Shown: one piece after another, positions 7,635 through 16,583 of the stretch
Layout: each line of letters begins with the position of its first letter
How positions within the stretch are numbered: position 1 is the stretch's first letter
Source of the DNA: an uncultured Collinsella sp.
GTDB taxonomy: Bacteria > Actinomycetota > Coriobacteriia > Coriobacteriales > Coriobacteriaceae
Direction of reading: 5' to 3'
Assembly: GCA_900758845.1 (NCBI GenBank)
Contig: CAAESW010000001.1
Coordinates: 33,670 to 97,669, forward strand
DNA: 64,000 nucleotides
Made by a program: the position numbers and the translations under genes
Notes under the pieces: model-generated
What the model was told of the DNA's origin: nothing
Databases searched by the model: none
What the model saw: the letters and a program-made list of their open reading frames with translations, nothing else

Positions 7635-8798
7635 CTAATACAGGCCCGCCTTGCGAATGGCCTCGACAGCCAAAGCGATCTGGTCGGGCGGTAAGACCAG
7701 TGCCATACGCACGTGCCCCTCGCCCGAAGGGCCAAAGCTCGCGCCCGGCGTTACCACAACGCCGGCCTTCTCCATAAGCTCCTCGCAAAACGCCATAGAA
7801 TCGGTGCGACCACCGGGAAGCTTGGCCCACACAAACATAGAGCCATGCGCATTGGGACGCTCCCAGCCCAGGCCCTCAAGACCGTCGCACAGGGCATCGC
7901 GGCGCTCCTGGTACTTCAGACGCTGCGCCTCGACCTCATCGCGCGGACCGTTCAGGCAGGCGATGGCAGCCTTCTGGATCGGGAAGAACATACCGAAGTC
8001 GATCTGGCCGCGCAGCTTGGCAAAGGCCGAGACCACATCCTCGCGACCGACCAAAAAGCCGATGCGTGCGCCGGTGACGTTAAACGACTTAGAGAGCGAG
8101 AAGAACTCCACGCCCACCTCGAGCGCGCCAGGGTACTGCAGGAAGCTGCCACCCGGCTCGCCGTCGAACACGATATCGGAGTAGGCATTGTCATGCACGA
8201 TCAACAGATCATGCTCGCGGGCAAAGGCGATAATCTCCTCGTAGACCTCGGGCGTGCCCACCGAGCCGACCGGGTTGGCGGGCAGCGACACGATCATATA
8301 CTTGGCGCGATCGGCCACCTCGGGATCGATGCCCGCCACATAGGGCAGGTAATTGTGCTCGGCAACCAACGGATAGTACTCGAGCTTGGCATCGGCGATC
8401 TTGGCACCCGCCTCAAAGACCGGGTAACACGGATCGGGAACCAGAATGGTGTCACCCGGATCGAGCAGGGCCAGGCCCAAATGGCCCACGCCCTCCTGCG
8501 TGCCGTTGCACGACTGCACCATAGACGGCGTAATGCCCGAAACGCCAAAGCGGCGCTCATAGTAATCGCACACGGCTTGCTTGAGTTCGGGCAGGTCGCG
8601 CAGGGCATACTTCCACATCTCGGGATCTTGGGCTGCCTGCGTGAGCGCCTCGACCACATGGTCATACGGCTTAAAGTCGGGCGTGCCCACGCTCATGTTG
8701 TAAATGGTCTTGCCCTGAGCCTTCAGCGCGAGAAGCTTGTTGTTGAGCGAGGCGAAGACCTCCGCGCCAAAGCGGTCGAGACGCTGCGATGCCTGCAT
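7635..8798 (-). CDS. Class I/II PLP aminotransferase (DAP or aromatic aminotransferase-like)
   Basis: The 387-residue fold-type I aminotransferase has the PLP lysine in SLSKSFNVTGARIGF, the aspartate in HDNAYSD, and SLPANPVGSVG, as in LL-DAP aminotransferase and N-acetyl-DAP aminotransferase relatives. It would transfer an amino group between an amino acid and a 2-oxo acid. Because the genome uses DapH, N-acetyl-LL-DAP aminotransferase is an attractive but unproven role. The ATG at 8798 follows AAAGGTGG (8803-8810); the longer frame starts inside a hairpin and is rejected. It lies downstream of nadE on the same strand. Confidence 0.88.
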   Translation of the reverse strand: MQASQRLDRFGAEVFASLNNKLLALKAQGKTIYNMSVGTPDFKPYDHVVEALTQAAQDPEMWKYALRDLPELKQAVCDYYERRFGVSGITPSMVQSCNGTQEGVGHLGLALLDPGDTILVPDPCYPVFEAGAKIADAKLEYYPLVAEHNYLPYVAGIDPEVADRAKYMIVSLPANPVGSVGTPEVYEEIIAFAREHDLLIVHDNAYSDIVFDGEPGGSFLQYPGALEVGVEFFSLSKSFNVTGARIGFLVGREDVVSAFAKLRGQIDFGMFFPIQKAAIACLNGPRDEVEAQRLKYQERRDALCDGLEGLGWERPNAHGSMFVWAKLPGGRTDSMAFCEELMEKAGVVVTPGASFGPSGEGHVRMALVLPPDQIALAVEAIRKAGLY

Positions 8799-8816
8799 GG
8801 TGCCACCTTTCGATAT

Positions 8817-8848
8817 AAAAAACGCGGCGCTCCGACAAGAGCGCCGCG
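8817..8848 (-). promoter_or_regulatory. Hairpin plus U6 run abutting the aminotransferase ribosome site
   Basis: GCGGCGCTC pairs with GAGCGCCGC (8824-8832 and 8839-8847) and is followed on the minus strand by six Us. These end six bases before the AAAGGTGG ribosome site. It is a textbook intrinsic terminator, probably for nadE, but it leaves no space for a separate promoter of the next gene. Confidence 0.7.
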
Positions 8849-8916
8849 CGATACGGGCCATCAGATTGCAAAAGTGTAACGCTTGCAACCCCCGTATTGG
8901 TTCAATTTAGCCAACC

Positions 8917-10896
8917 TTAGTCAACTGGATTGAGCGCGTCGATCTGCGCAAGCCACAGACGCGAGCTGGCGTCACTCGGCATACGCCAATCGCCGCGCGG
9001 GCTGAGCGTCACCGAGCCCACCTTGGGACCATCGGGCAGGCAGCTGCGCTTAAACTGCTGGGCAAAGAAGCGACGGTAGAACGTACGTAGCCACGTGTGG
9101 ACGGTCTCAGCGTCGTAGACGCCCTCGAAGCTCTTGAGCGCCATGCGGTAGATCTTGCCCGGCTCAAAGCCAAAACGCAGCAGGTAGTAGAGGAAGTAGT
9201 CGTGCAACTCGTACGGGCCCACCAAATCCTCGGTCTTCTGCGCAATCTCGCCGTCGCCCGTGGGCGGCAGAAGCTCGGGGGACACCGGCGTATCGAGGAT
9301 ATCGAGCAAGACCTCGGCAATGCGCCCGCCAAAGACATCGGCGGCATAGCGTACCAGATGGCGCACAAGCGTCTTGGGCACGCTCGCGTTGACGGCGTAC
9401 ATGCTCATGTGGTCGCCGTTATAGGTAGCCCAGCCGAGCGCCAGCTCCGACAGGTCGCCCGTGCCAATGACAAAACCGCCAGCCTGGTTGGCCAGATCCA
9501 TCAGAATCTGCGTACGCTCGCGCGCCTGGCTGTTCTCGTAGGTCACGTCCTGCACAGCTGGATCATGCTCAATGTCCTTGAAGTGCTGCTCCACAGCCGC
9601 GTGGATCGAAACCTCGCGGAAGCTCACACCCAGGTCGCGAGCGAGCGACTCGGCATTCGACTTGGTGCGATGCGTCGTGCCAAAGCCGGGCATGGACACG
9701 GCTGTGATACCAGTGCGCGGCAGGCCCAAGGCGTCGAACGCACGCACGGTCACGAGGAGCGCCAGCGTGGAATCGAGGCCGCCCGAAAGGCCGATGACGG
9801 CCGCCTTGGTGCCCGTATGGGCAAGGCGGGTCTTGAGGCCGGCGGTCTGCAGGTCGAGGATCGTCTCGCAACGCTCAGCCAGGTCACCATGGTCGGCAGG
9901 CACGAAGGGCGCGCGGGGGAAGACACGGTCGATGTCGAGCGCATCGCGCAGGACAGGTTCTTCGGCCAGCACGCCCTCAAACGAAAACTCAACGGTCGTG
10001 GCCTCCGGCGCATCGTCGGTGCGCGCCCACGTCGTCGAGCGACGGCGCTCGGCAACCAGGCGGTCAAGGTCAACGTCGGCGATGGCCATATCGCAGGTAA
10101 GCAGTTTGGTGGCGGCGAGCTTGGAGCCATTTTCGTAGATAAGGTTCTCGCCCGCAAAGACCATGTCGGTCGTGGACTCGCCCTCGCTCGCGTCCGCGTA
10201 GGCATAGGCGCAGTACAGGCGTGCGCTCTGGTTAGAGATGAGGCTGCGGCGGTAATCCGCCTTACCGATAATCTCGTCCGAAGCCGACGGATTGAGGATC
10301 ACCGTCGCACCGGCAAGCGCCATCTCGGTCGAAGGGGGCGCCGGCACCCACAGGTCCTCGCAGACTTCAACGCCCAGCACCATATCCTCGGCACCCTCAT
10401 CACAGCAGCGGTAGACAAGCCCCGAACCCAGCGGAACCGGACCCTGACCGGCAAATTCAACCCACACGGGATCCGCAGGCGACGGAGCAAACCAGCGACG
10501 CTCATAGAACTCGCCATAGTTGGGCAGATACTTCTTGGCCGTGAGGCCCAAAAGCTCGCCCGCGCAGCACACGGCGGCACAGTTGTAGATATTCTCGGCA
10601 ACCGCAACGGGAAGACCGATGGTAAAGACGATCGGCAGCTCACGGGTTTCATCGAGGATATGCACCAGAGCAGCCTCGCAGGCATGCAGCAGTGTGCGAT
10701 TATGGAACAGATCGGCCGCGGTATAGCCAGTCAGATTAAGCTCGGGCAACACCAACGCGCGAACGCCACGCCCGGCAGCATCGCGAACAGCCGCCAGCGC
10801 AACCTCGGCATTGCCCTCGACATCGGCCACGCGAATCTGCGGCGACGCCACCGCCACACGCAAAAAGCCATCAGACTGAGAAAGGTGAAGATTCAT
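8917..10896 (-). CDS. nadE: Glutamine-dependent NAD+ synthetase
   Basis: NadE makes NAD from nicotinic acid adenine dinucleotide, ATP and glutamine. Residues 1 to about 300 form the nitrilase-type glutaminase with the triad visible as E52 (LPELNLTGY), the lysine pair K121/K122 (TAKKYLPNYGEF) and C179 (GVEVCEDLW). Residues about 340-659 form the synthetase with the pyrophosphatase loop SGGLDS at 371-376, GTGDLSE and later substrate segments. The 659-residue length matches the bifunctional type. It is transcribed divergently from the next gene to the right. Confidence 0.96.
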   Translation of the reverse strand: MNLHLSQSDGFLRVAVASPQIRVADVEGNAEVALAAVRDAAGRGVRALVLPELNLTGYTAADLFHNRTLLHACEAALVHILDETRELPIVFTIGLPVAVAENIYNCAAVCCAGELLGLTAKKYLPNYGEFYERRWFAPSPADPVWVEFAGQGPVPLGSGLVYRCCDEGAEDMVLGVEVCEDLWVPAPPSTEMALAGATVILNPSASDEIIGKADYRRSLISNQSARLYCAYAYADASEGESTTDMVFAGENLIYENGSKLAATKLLTCDMAIADVDLDRLVAERRRSTTWARTDDAPEATTVEFSFEGVLAEEPVLRDALDIDRVFPRAPFVPADHGDLAERCETILDLQTAGLKTRLAHTGTKAAVIGLSGGLDSTLALLVTVRAFDALGLPRTGITAVSMPGFGTTHRTKSNAESLARDLGVSFREVSIHAAVEQHFKDIEHDPAVQDVTYENSQARERTQILMDLANQAGGFVIGTGDLSELALGWATYNGDHMSMYAVNASVPKTLVRHLVRYAADVFGGRIAEVLLDILDTPVSPELLPPTGDGEIAQKTEDLVGPYELHDYFLYYLLRFGFEPGKIYRMALKSFEGVYDAETVHTWLRTFYRRFFAQQFKRSCLPDGPKVGSVTLSPRGDWRMPSDASSRLWLAQIDALNPVD

Positions 10897-11099
10897 AAGA
10901 ATGCTCCCGTGCGTAAACGCTATTCAACACAATTAGCAAGCCCTATTGTAGTTCAACCGCCGGGTGGAACCGCATCCCACCAACTTGGTGAGCAATTGAT
11001 GAGTTGATGGTATCTGTTAAATGTCACGTACGATTCACATCTGGTGGGTACCCTGATGGCTACACGAAACGAAGCAGATTTACACCGGGAGGACCCCGT

Positions 11100-12053
11100 A
11101 TGACAACCAAGTACACCGACGCGCCGCGCACGCGCGTCATGACGCCGGCATCGCTCAACAACGGCGTGCACGAGAACCATTCCATCGGACAGACCATGGC
11201 CATCGCGCCCAAAAAGGGCCTGTTCGACGACATTTCCATTCCCCAGATCATCGCCGGCGCCGCAGCTGCTGCCACGAGCGTCGCGCTTGCCTCCAAGATT
11301 GGTATCGCTGGTTCAGTAATTGGTGCCGCCGTGAGCTCGGTCATCACCGTTGTGTCCTCGCAGGTCTACCGCCACTTTATCTCTGCCAGCGCCGAAGCAA
11401 TCAAGGGCACGCATGCCGCTGTCGACTACCCTGCCGGCGCCTACGAGCCCGTTGAGCCCGATGTCGAGGAGCACCTAGGTGGCGCCGCGACCACGCAGGA
11501 AATGCGCCAGGTTGCGGGACGCGCGACCACGGCGCGCGTCGCCCCTAACAGCCTACGTGCCAAGGCCGCGGCAGAGCGCAGCCAGACGCAAAAGAAGGTC
11601 ATCGTCTTCTCGATCGCCATCGCCATCGTCGCAGTCATCGCCTGCGCTGGCGCCATCCTTATCACCACTGCTGGTGAGGGTCTGGGCGAGCGTCCCGAGC
11701 CAATCCTGTCGTCGCGCACGACCGAGAGCGATGCAAATGGCGACACCCAGTCGCAAGATCAGCAGGCACAGGCGGACGGCACGCAAGACAGTTCTACCTC
11801 TACCGATTCGTCCTCGAACACCCAAAACCAATCGCAGGGCACCGATTCCTCTACGGCCAACAGTGGCACGCCGTCCGGCACGACCGACTCAAGCCAAACG
11901 ACTGACGGTTCACAGCCAAGCACGGGAGGCCAGACGAGCGACACCACGTCGGGAACGGGCTCAGCAGACAGTAGCAACACCAACAGCTCGAGCGGAACCG
12001 CGTCCGGCACGGCATCTGACAACTCGAGCCAAGGCACGGCATCGGGCAACTAA
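11100..12053 (+). CDS. Membrane protein with long Ser/Thr/Gly-rich tail, unknown function
   Basis: The 317-residue protein begins MTTKYTDAPR, taking the ATG at 11100 with GGAGG nine bases upstream instead of the longer frame. It has a glycine/alanine-rich hydrophobic block at about 48-88 and a clear transmembrane helix at about 166-188 after a basic stretch (KAAAERSQTQKK). A tail of roughly 110 residues then consists almost only of S, T, G, D, N and Q. The order suggests a cytoplasmic N-terminal part, a membrane anchor and a disordered, probably exported tail. I recognise no catalytic motif. It has its own terminator. Confidence 0.75.
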   Translation: MTTKYTDAPRTRVMTPASLNNGVHENHSIGQTMAIAPKKGLFDDISIPQIIAGAAAAATSVALASKIGIAGSVIGAAVSSVITVVSSQVYRHFISASAEAIKGTHAAVDYPAGAYEPVEPDVEEHLGGAATTQEMRQVAGRATTARVAPNSLRAKAAAERSQTQKKVIVFSIAIAIVAVIACAGAILITTAGEGLGERPEPILSSRTTESDANGDTQSQDQQAQADGTQDSSTSTDSSSNTQNQSQGTDSSTANSGTPSGTTDSSQTTDGSQPSTGGQTSDTTSGTGSADSSNTNSSSGTASGTASDNSSQGTASGN

Positions 12054-12087
12054 GCACATTTGCCTCTCATAGATAACCGACCTGTAC

Positions 12088-12122
12088 AACGGGCGCGAAT
12101 CGAAAGCGGTTCGCGCCCGTTT
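12088..12122 (+). terminator. Terminator after the Ser/Thr-rich membrane protein gene
   Basis: AACGGGCGCGAA pairs with TTCGCGCCCGTT (ending at 12121-12122) over a short AT-containing loop, followed by TTGCC. It lies 35 bases after the stop codon. Confidence 0.75.
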
Positions 12123-12165
12123 GCCTTGGGCGCCGCCATGGCGAACGCCATGCGATGGTAAGATG

Positions 12166-12181
12166 CTTTACATGTGTAAAG
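12166..12181 (+). promoter_or_regulatory. Candidate operator palindrome CTTTACA-TG-TGTAAAG
   Basis: Perfect seven-base arms flank TG immediately after a possible -10 box (TAAGAT at 12159-12164) and just before the GAGGAG ribosome site of the next gene. The position suits a repressor; no known consensus is matched. Confidence 0.4.
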
Positions 12182-12193
12182 AGGAGATTTGCC

Positions 12194-13495
12194 ATGAGCA
12201 AGACAATAGTTAGGCCCACGCTTTCGCTGGGCAACCACATCTATCTGTATCGCCTGCTGCGCGATGCGATTGGATGTGGCAAGCAAACGTTTATGACGCA
12301 GGTCGAGGAGGCGCTCGCCGCTGGCGACATGACCGCTTATGACCTGGGCTTCGAGTCCACGCGCGAGCTGCTCGAGGAGCTTGACGACTGCATTAAGCTG
12401 ACCGTCTTTAAAGGCGGCCGCCTGTATGCCACGGTCATCGCCAACGAGGCCTGGGATGCTGCGCTTGCCAAGGGCGAGGACAAGCCCAAGACCGCCAAGG
12501 GCGCCAAGCAGTCCTACAAAAAGAAAAAGCGCGGTGAGAAGGACCTCAAGGCCGTGCGCCCCAAGCACGTTAAGCGTCCCGAGCCCGAAGCCATGGTTGA
12601 AGCCGCGCCGGAACCCGAGCCCGAGACAGAGATCGAAGTTGCTATTGAGGTAACGGCAGAAGCCGAAACCGAAATCGCCGCCACGACCGATTCCGAAGTC
12701 ATATCCGAGCAGGAAGCCACTGTGGAGCTCAACGAAGCTCCCAAGTCGACAACCGAAGAAGCCGCTGACCAACCCGAGCCGTCTGCGTTCCAAAACAGCG
12801 ATGTCTTTGGCGACGAGGCCGAGGACGATCAGTCCGACGAGCCCGCAGATCAAGACGCTACCGAGTCGACACCGGAGCCCGAGACGCCGCAGCCCGCCAT
12901 CTCGCTCACGGTCGTCTATGACCCCGAGAACGCCAACGCCGGCATCACCACCATGGCATCCACGCCCATCGAGGCAAAGTCGAGCGTCGAGAATGAGAAC
13001 GCGACGCAGGTTGAGCTCGACACCGCGACCGCAAACGCACCCGCCATCGTCGAGTCTGCAGATTCCGCGGCGATGCCAAAGGTGGGCACCGAATCAGTGC
13101 TCGGCACCGAACCCGTACCCGTCGTCGAGGTGACGCCCGTCAATGAGCAGGCCTTCGCACCGGCGATGGTACCGACCCCCGCACCCGTAGCGCCCGCCAT
13201 CCCCGAGGACTTCCCCATCGATTTCGCAACCGAGGTCTTCTGCCCCGGCCCGTTGCTACACCAGCTGTCGACCTATCTCCCCTACGGCGCCGATACCCTC
13301 GGCATTGTCGGCGAGTACTACTGGATCGCCCGCGAGCGCGGTACCATCGAGGCCGCGCGAAACCGCGCAAGCTTCCCCCTGCGCTACACGCAGGCCGGCG
13401 AGCGTCGCGAGGTTGCCGTGCGCATCCGCCGCAACACCACCGGTGGTCTCGGATCCACCTGGGTCATCGATAAAGTCGAAGAACCCGAGCAGTAA
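12194..13495 (+). CDS. Uncharacterised acidic protein with LOTUS-like N-terminal domain
   Basis: The 433-residue protein starts MSKTIVRPTLSLGN at the ATG with a GAGGAG site. Residues about 5-85 look like a small winged domain (GFESTRELLEELDDCIKLTVFKGG), reminiscent of OST-HTH/LOTUS RNA-binding domains. A basic lysine-rich patch (about 95-125) follows. A long, very acidic, proline/glutamate/alanine-rich linker (about 125-335) leads to a conserved-looking C-terminal domain of about 90 residues (DFATEVFCPGPLLHQL to the end). The modular order suggests a protein with RNA- or protein-binding ends and a disordered middle. The function is unknown and the LOTUS resemblance is tentative. Confidence 0.7.
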   Translation: MSKTIVRPTLSLGNHIYLYRLLRDAIGCGKQTFMTQVEEALAAGDMTAYDLGFESTRELLEELDDCIKLTVFKGGRLYATVIANEAWDAALAKGEDKPKTAKGAKQSYKKKKRGEKDLKAVRPKHVKRPEPEAMVEAAPEPEPETEIEVAIEVTAEAETEIAATTDSEVISEQEATVELNEAPKSTTEEAADQPEPSAFQNSDVFGDEAEDDQSDEPADQDATESTPEPETPQPAISLTVVYDPENANAGITTMASTPIEAKSSVENENATQVELDTATANAPAIVESADSAAMPKVGTESVLGTEPVPVVEVTPVNEQAFAPAMVPTPAPVAPAIPEDFPIDFATEVFCPGPLLHQLSTYLPYGADTLGIVGEYYWIARERGTIEAARNRASFPLRYTQAGERREVAVRIRRNTTGGLGSTWVIDKVEEPEQ

Positions 13496-13500
13496 CGACA

Positions 13501-13538
13501 AACGGCTCAAATCCAAATCAGGATTTGAGCCGTTTTTA
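13501..13538 (+). terminator. Strong terminator after the LOTUS-like protein gene
   Basis: A perfect 14-bp stem, AACGGCTCAAATCC with GGATTTGAGCCGTT (13501-13514 and 13521-13534), is followed by a T run. Confidence 0.9.
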
Positions 13539-13561
13539 TTTGTTGATGTTGCGTAACCAAC

Positions 13562-13676
13562 AGCGAGCGGACCGCAAGTGCGCCAGGTTGCCGTGAAAGA
13601 GGAGCGACGCGTACTTCGGTACGCGAGCGACGGCTTGAACGGCAAGATGGGGTGCTTGCGACCCGCGCAGCGTCGA
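13562..13676. repeat. Extended imperfect palindrome, about 115 bp, UUCG-capped
   Basis: The centre is GCGTAC-TTCG-GTACGC (13609-13624). Further out TTGCCGT pairs with ACGGCAA, and the GCGG..CGCAAG segment near 13567 pairs with the CTTGCG..CCGC segment near 13655. The arms are about 50 bases long with bulges. It lies in the 214-base gap between two convergent genes, contains no credible ORF and could be a structured RNA or a mobile palindromic unit. Confidence 0.55.
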
Positions 13677-13679
13677 GCA

Positions 13680-13706
13680 GTTACGCGGTTTGGAAAACCG
13701 CGTAAC
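13680..13706. repeat. Perfect 12-bp palindrome sharing its stem with 3944-3965
   Basis: GTTACGCGGTTT pairs with AAACCGCGTAAC over a three-base loop. The stem repeats the hairpin found after dapH, about 10 kb away. It lies just before the ettA stop codon and could serve as the ettA terminator, although no strong U-run follows on the minus strand. Confidence 0.6.
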
Positions 13707-13709
13707 GAT

Positions 13710-15389
13710 CTAGTCGCGCGTCAGCTTACGGTGAATACGATGCGGCTGGGCTGCGTCCTCGCCAAGGCGCTCGATACGGTTGACCTGATAGGCCTCAAAG
13801 TTGCCCTCAAACCAATACCAGTTGCCCGGGTTCTCGTCGGTGCCTTCCCACGCCAGGATGTGCGTGGCGACGCGGTCCAGGAACATACGGTCGTGGCTAA
13901 TGACCACCGAACAGCCCGGGAACTCGAGCAGCGCCGCCTCGAGCGAGGACAGCGTCTCGACGTCGAGGTCGTTCGTGGGCTCGTCAAGGAGCAGCAGGTT
14001 GCCGCCCTGCTTGAGCGTGAGCGCCAGGTTCAGACGGTTACGCTCGCCACCGGAGAGTACGCCAGCGCGCTTCTGCTGGTCCTGGCCCTTAAAGCCAAAG
14101 CTCGCCACATAAGCGCGGCTGGGGACCTCGGTCTCGCCCACCATCATGTGGTCCAGGCCATCCGAGACGACCTCCCACAGGTTCTTATCGGGGTCGATGC
14201 CGGAACGGTTCTGGTCGACGTAAGAAATCTTGACGGTCTCGCCCACCTCGAGCTCGCCCGAAGTCAGCGGCTCCAGGCCCACGATGGTCTTGAACAGCGT
14301 GGTCTTGCCCACACCGTTGGGGCCGATGACACCCACGATACCGTTGCGCGGCAGGGTGAACGATAGGTCGTCGATGAGCACACGGCCATCGAACTCCTTG
14401 TGCAGGTGATGAGCCTCGAGCACCTTGTTGCCCAGACGCGGGCCCACGGGGATGCGGATGTCGGTCCAGTCGAGCTTCTGGCTTGCGCGGGCCTCGGCCT
14501 CCATCTCCTCGTAACGAGCCAGACGGGCCTTGTTCTTGGCCTGGCGAGCCTTGGGCGAGCTGCGTACCCACTCGAGCTCGGCCTCCATGCGCTTGGCGAG
14601 CTTGGCGTCGCGGTTGCCCTGCGCCTCGATACGGGCGGCCTTGGTCTCCAGATACGTGGAGTAGTTGCCCTTGTAGGGATAAAGGTGACCGCGGTCGACC
14701 TCGCAGATCCACTCGGCAACGTTATCCAGGAAGTAGCGATCGTGCGTGACGGCAAGCACCGCGCCCTGGTAGTTGTGCAGGAAGTGCTCGAGCCACAGGA
14801 TCGATTCGGCGTCCAGGTGGTTCGTGGGCTCGTCGAGCAGCAGCAGGTCGGGAGCCTCGAGCAGCAGCTTGCACAGGGCCACGCGACGGCGCTCGCCGCC
14901 GGAAAGTACGTTGACCGGCATGTCGGAATCGGGCAGCTGCAGGGCGTCCATGGCCTGGCCGAGCTTGGAATCGATATCCCAGCCGTCGGCGGCGTCGATC
15001 TCGTCCTGGAGCCTGCCCATCTCGGCCATGAGGGCGTCCATGTCGCAATCCGGGTCGCACATCTCCTCGCCGATCTTATTGAAGCGATCGACCTTGGCGA
15101 TCATATCGCCAAACGCCATGCGCACGTTCTCGATGACGGTCTTGTCGTCGTCGAGCGGCGGCTCCTGCTGCAGGATGCCCACAGTGTAGCCGGGGGTGAG
15201 CCTGGCATCGCCGTTGGAGACCTCCTCGATGCCGGCCATAATCTTGAGCAGGGTCGACTTACCCATGCCGTTGGGACCCACGACGCCGATCTTGGCACCG
15301 GGGTAGAAGCTCAGGGTCACGTCGTCAAGGATTACCTTGTCGCCATGGGCCTTGCGAGCCTGATACATCTGGTAGATAAACTCCGCCAT
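13710..15389 (-). CDS. ettA: Energy-dependent translational throttle protein EttA (ABC-F)
   Basis: This 559-residue protein is a soluble ABC-F ATPase with two nucleotide-binding domains and no membrane segment. The first has Walker A GPNGMGKST at 38-46, signature LSGGERRR and Walker B LLLLDEPTNHLD. The second has GPNGVGKTT, LSGGERNR and LLLLDEPTNDLD. The linker with KARQAKNKARLARYEEM fits EttA, which binds the ribosomal E site and gates elongation according to the ATP/ADP ratio. The length and the arm region agree with EttA rather than Uup or drug-resistance ABC-F proteins. AAAGGAT precedes the ATG at 15389. Confidence 0.93.
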   Translation of the reverse strand: MAEFIYQMYQARKAHGDKVILDDVTLSFYPGAKIGVVGPNGMGKSTLLKIMAGIEEVSNGDARLTPGYTVGILQQEPPLDDDKTVIENVRMAFGDMIAKVDRFNKIGEEMCDPDCDMDALMAEMGRLQDEIDAADGWDIDSKLGQAMDALQLPDSDMPVNVLSGGERRRVALCKLLLEAPDLLLLDEPTNHLDAESILWLEHFLHNYQGAVLAVTHDRYFLDNVAEWICEVDRGHLYPYKGNYSTYLETKAARIEAQGNRDAKLAKRMEAELEWVRSSPKARQAKNKARLARYEEMEAEARASQKLDWTDIRIPVGPRLGNKVLEAHHLHKEFDGRVLIDDLSFTLPRNGIVGVIGPNGVGKTTLFKTIVGLEPLTSGELEVGETVKISYVDQNRSGIDPDKNLWEVVSDGLDHMMVGETEVPSRAYVASFGFKGQDQQKRAGVLSGGERNRLNLALTLKQGGNLLLLDEPTNDLDVETLSSLEAALLEFPGCSVVISHDRMFLDRVATHILAWEGTDENPGNWYWFEGNFEAYQVNRIERLGEDAAQPHRIHRKLTRD

Positions 15390-15573
15390 ATGCCTGTTCT
15401 ATCCTTTCTACCTGCTGTTTCCCTATTCTTGTTTCGCTTTAGTGGAAACGAAATGAAAAAACCAGCTCTGAAACGTAACGAAAAAGGGGCATGGTTGCCC
15501 ACACCCCCTAATACTACCTGGGAAAAGTCCCCCGGAACATACTATGAACTGCGTACGCTAGTTTTCCGCAACC

Positions 15574-16278
15574 TTAACGAGCGACTCGCTGCGATTTGCG
15601 CCACAACAGATACGAGTAGACGTAGACGGCTCCAACCGAACCAAACGCCAGAACCGCAATCACCGCGGCGACGACTTCACTCGAAAGCACGCTGCCCGCC
15701 ACGCCCATCACAATCAGGCCAATACCCAGCACCATAAAGCAGGCGCCGCCAAAACGCTGCGTACGGCGCCAGTTCTCGGGATCGGCAAGCGCCCAGGGTG
15801 TCTTGATACCGAGCGTATAGTTCTGCTTCACACGCGGCAAGTAGTTGCCTACGCCGATGAACAGCAAACCGACAACACCGGAAATCAGCACGTTAACCGA
15901 ACCGACCGCCGACACCACGCCCCAGACCGTAAGCTCTCCCAGCCAGCTTATGGCGCACATGAACAAGGTGAAGGCGATTACGAAGCCCTGGTAGAACTTG
16001 CCCGAGGTTCGATATGCCTCACCTTTGGGGTCGATGCGCGGCACCATGCGGAACATTGCGAGAAGCGCCAGAGGCAGCACGCCGAGCGCGGAGGCCATCC
16101 AGTTAGGGCCCCAACCGTCGACGGCGCCGTTCGCGCCCCAGTGCGTGGGAATCTGCGTAGGCAAGCTCGGCATCACCATGAGGTGCGCTACGACATTGGC
16201 GACGCACAGAGCGACCAGCGCAATCCACACGCGCGACGATACCCCCGTGGGGTGAATGCCCTTGTTTTCGTTATTCAT
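15574..16278 (-). CDS. SdpI-like membrane immunity protein (DUF1648)
   Basis: The 234-residue integral membrane protein has six or so hydrophobic segments and the DUF1648 signature in PTHWGANGAVDGWGP near the N-terminus. It resembles B. subtilis SdpI, which gives immunity to a secreted toxin and sequesters its regulator at the membrane. The ATG at 16278 (MNNENKG) is chosen; it overlaps the end of the ArsR-type gene by eight bases, so the two are translationally coupled. No SdpC-like toxin gene is present nearby. Confidence 0.8.
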   Translation of the reverse strand: MNNENKGIHPTGVSSRVWIALVALCVANVVAHLMVMPSLPTQIPTHWGANGAVDGWGPNWMASALGVLPLALLAMFRMVPRIDPKGEAYRTSGKFYQGFVIAFTLFMCAISWLGELTVWGVVSAVGSVNVLISGVVGLLFIGVGNYLPRVKQNYTLGIKTPWALADPENWRRTQRFGGACFMVLGIGLIVMGVAGSVLSSEVVAAVIAVLAFGSVGAVYVYSYLLWRKSQRVAR

Positions 16279-16549
16279 CCTTATCACCTTCAGTGTTTGT
16301 AAAGCCCATAAACCAGCCAATTAAATCCTGCATGACGGTGGTGTTTAAGCTGTATACGATGTTTTGGCCATGGCGCTCGTCGGTCACCAACCCGGCGTTT
16401 TTGAGCGTCGCCAAGTGATGGCTCAGCGACGGCTTACTGATATCGAAATGCTCGGCAAGCTCCCCCGCCGTGCAATTGCCCTCGCGCAGCAACTCCAAAA
16501 TGCGCCGTCGCGTTGGATCGGCAAGCGCCTTAAAACCCTCTCCCGGCAT
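16271..16549 (-). CDS. ArsR-family autorepressor (SdpR-like)
   Basis: The 92-residue winged-helix regulator contains ADPTRRRILELL, then the recognition helix in ISKPSLSHHLATLKNAGLV. Metal-binding cysteines of the ArsR/SmtB type are absent, as in SdpR. I use the ATG at 16549 because GAGGAGG lies directly before it; the ORF to 16567 would start inside that site. It is the first gene of a two-gene operon with the SdpI-like protein, and an inverted repeat over its promoter suggests autorepression. Confidence 0.88.
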   Translation of the reverse strand: MPGEGFKALADPTRRRILELLREGNCTAGELAEHFDISKPSLSHHLATLKNAGLVTDERHGQNIVYSLNTTVMQDLIGWFMGFTNTEGDKDE

Positions 16550-16583
16550 AAGACCTCCTCTCATCATCTCTCATGACGTGCAC

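Noticed and set aside
9097..11007. 636-codon frame antisense to nadE
   Set aside because: nadE is fully supported by catalytic residues on the other strand; this frame shows no domain and has a composition typical of antisense frames.
10900..11095. Possible riboswitch between nadE and the membrane protein gene
   Set aside because: Only a small GTGG/CCAC hairpin is visible and no conserved aptamer core could be recognised.
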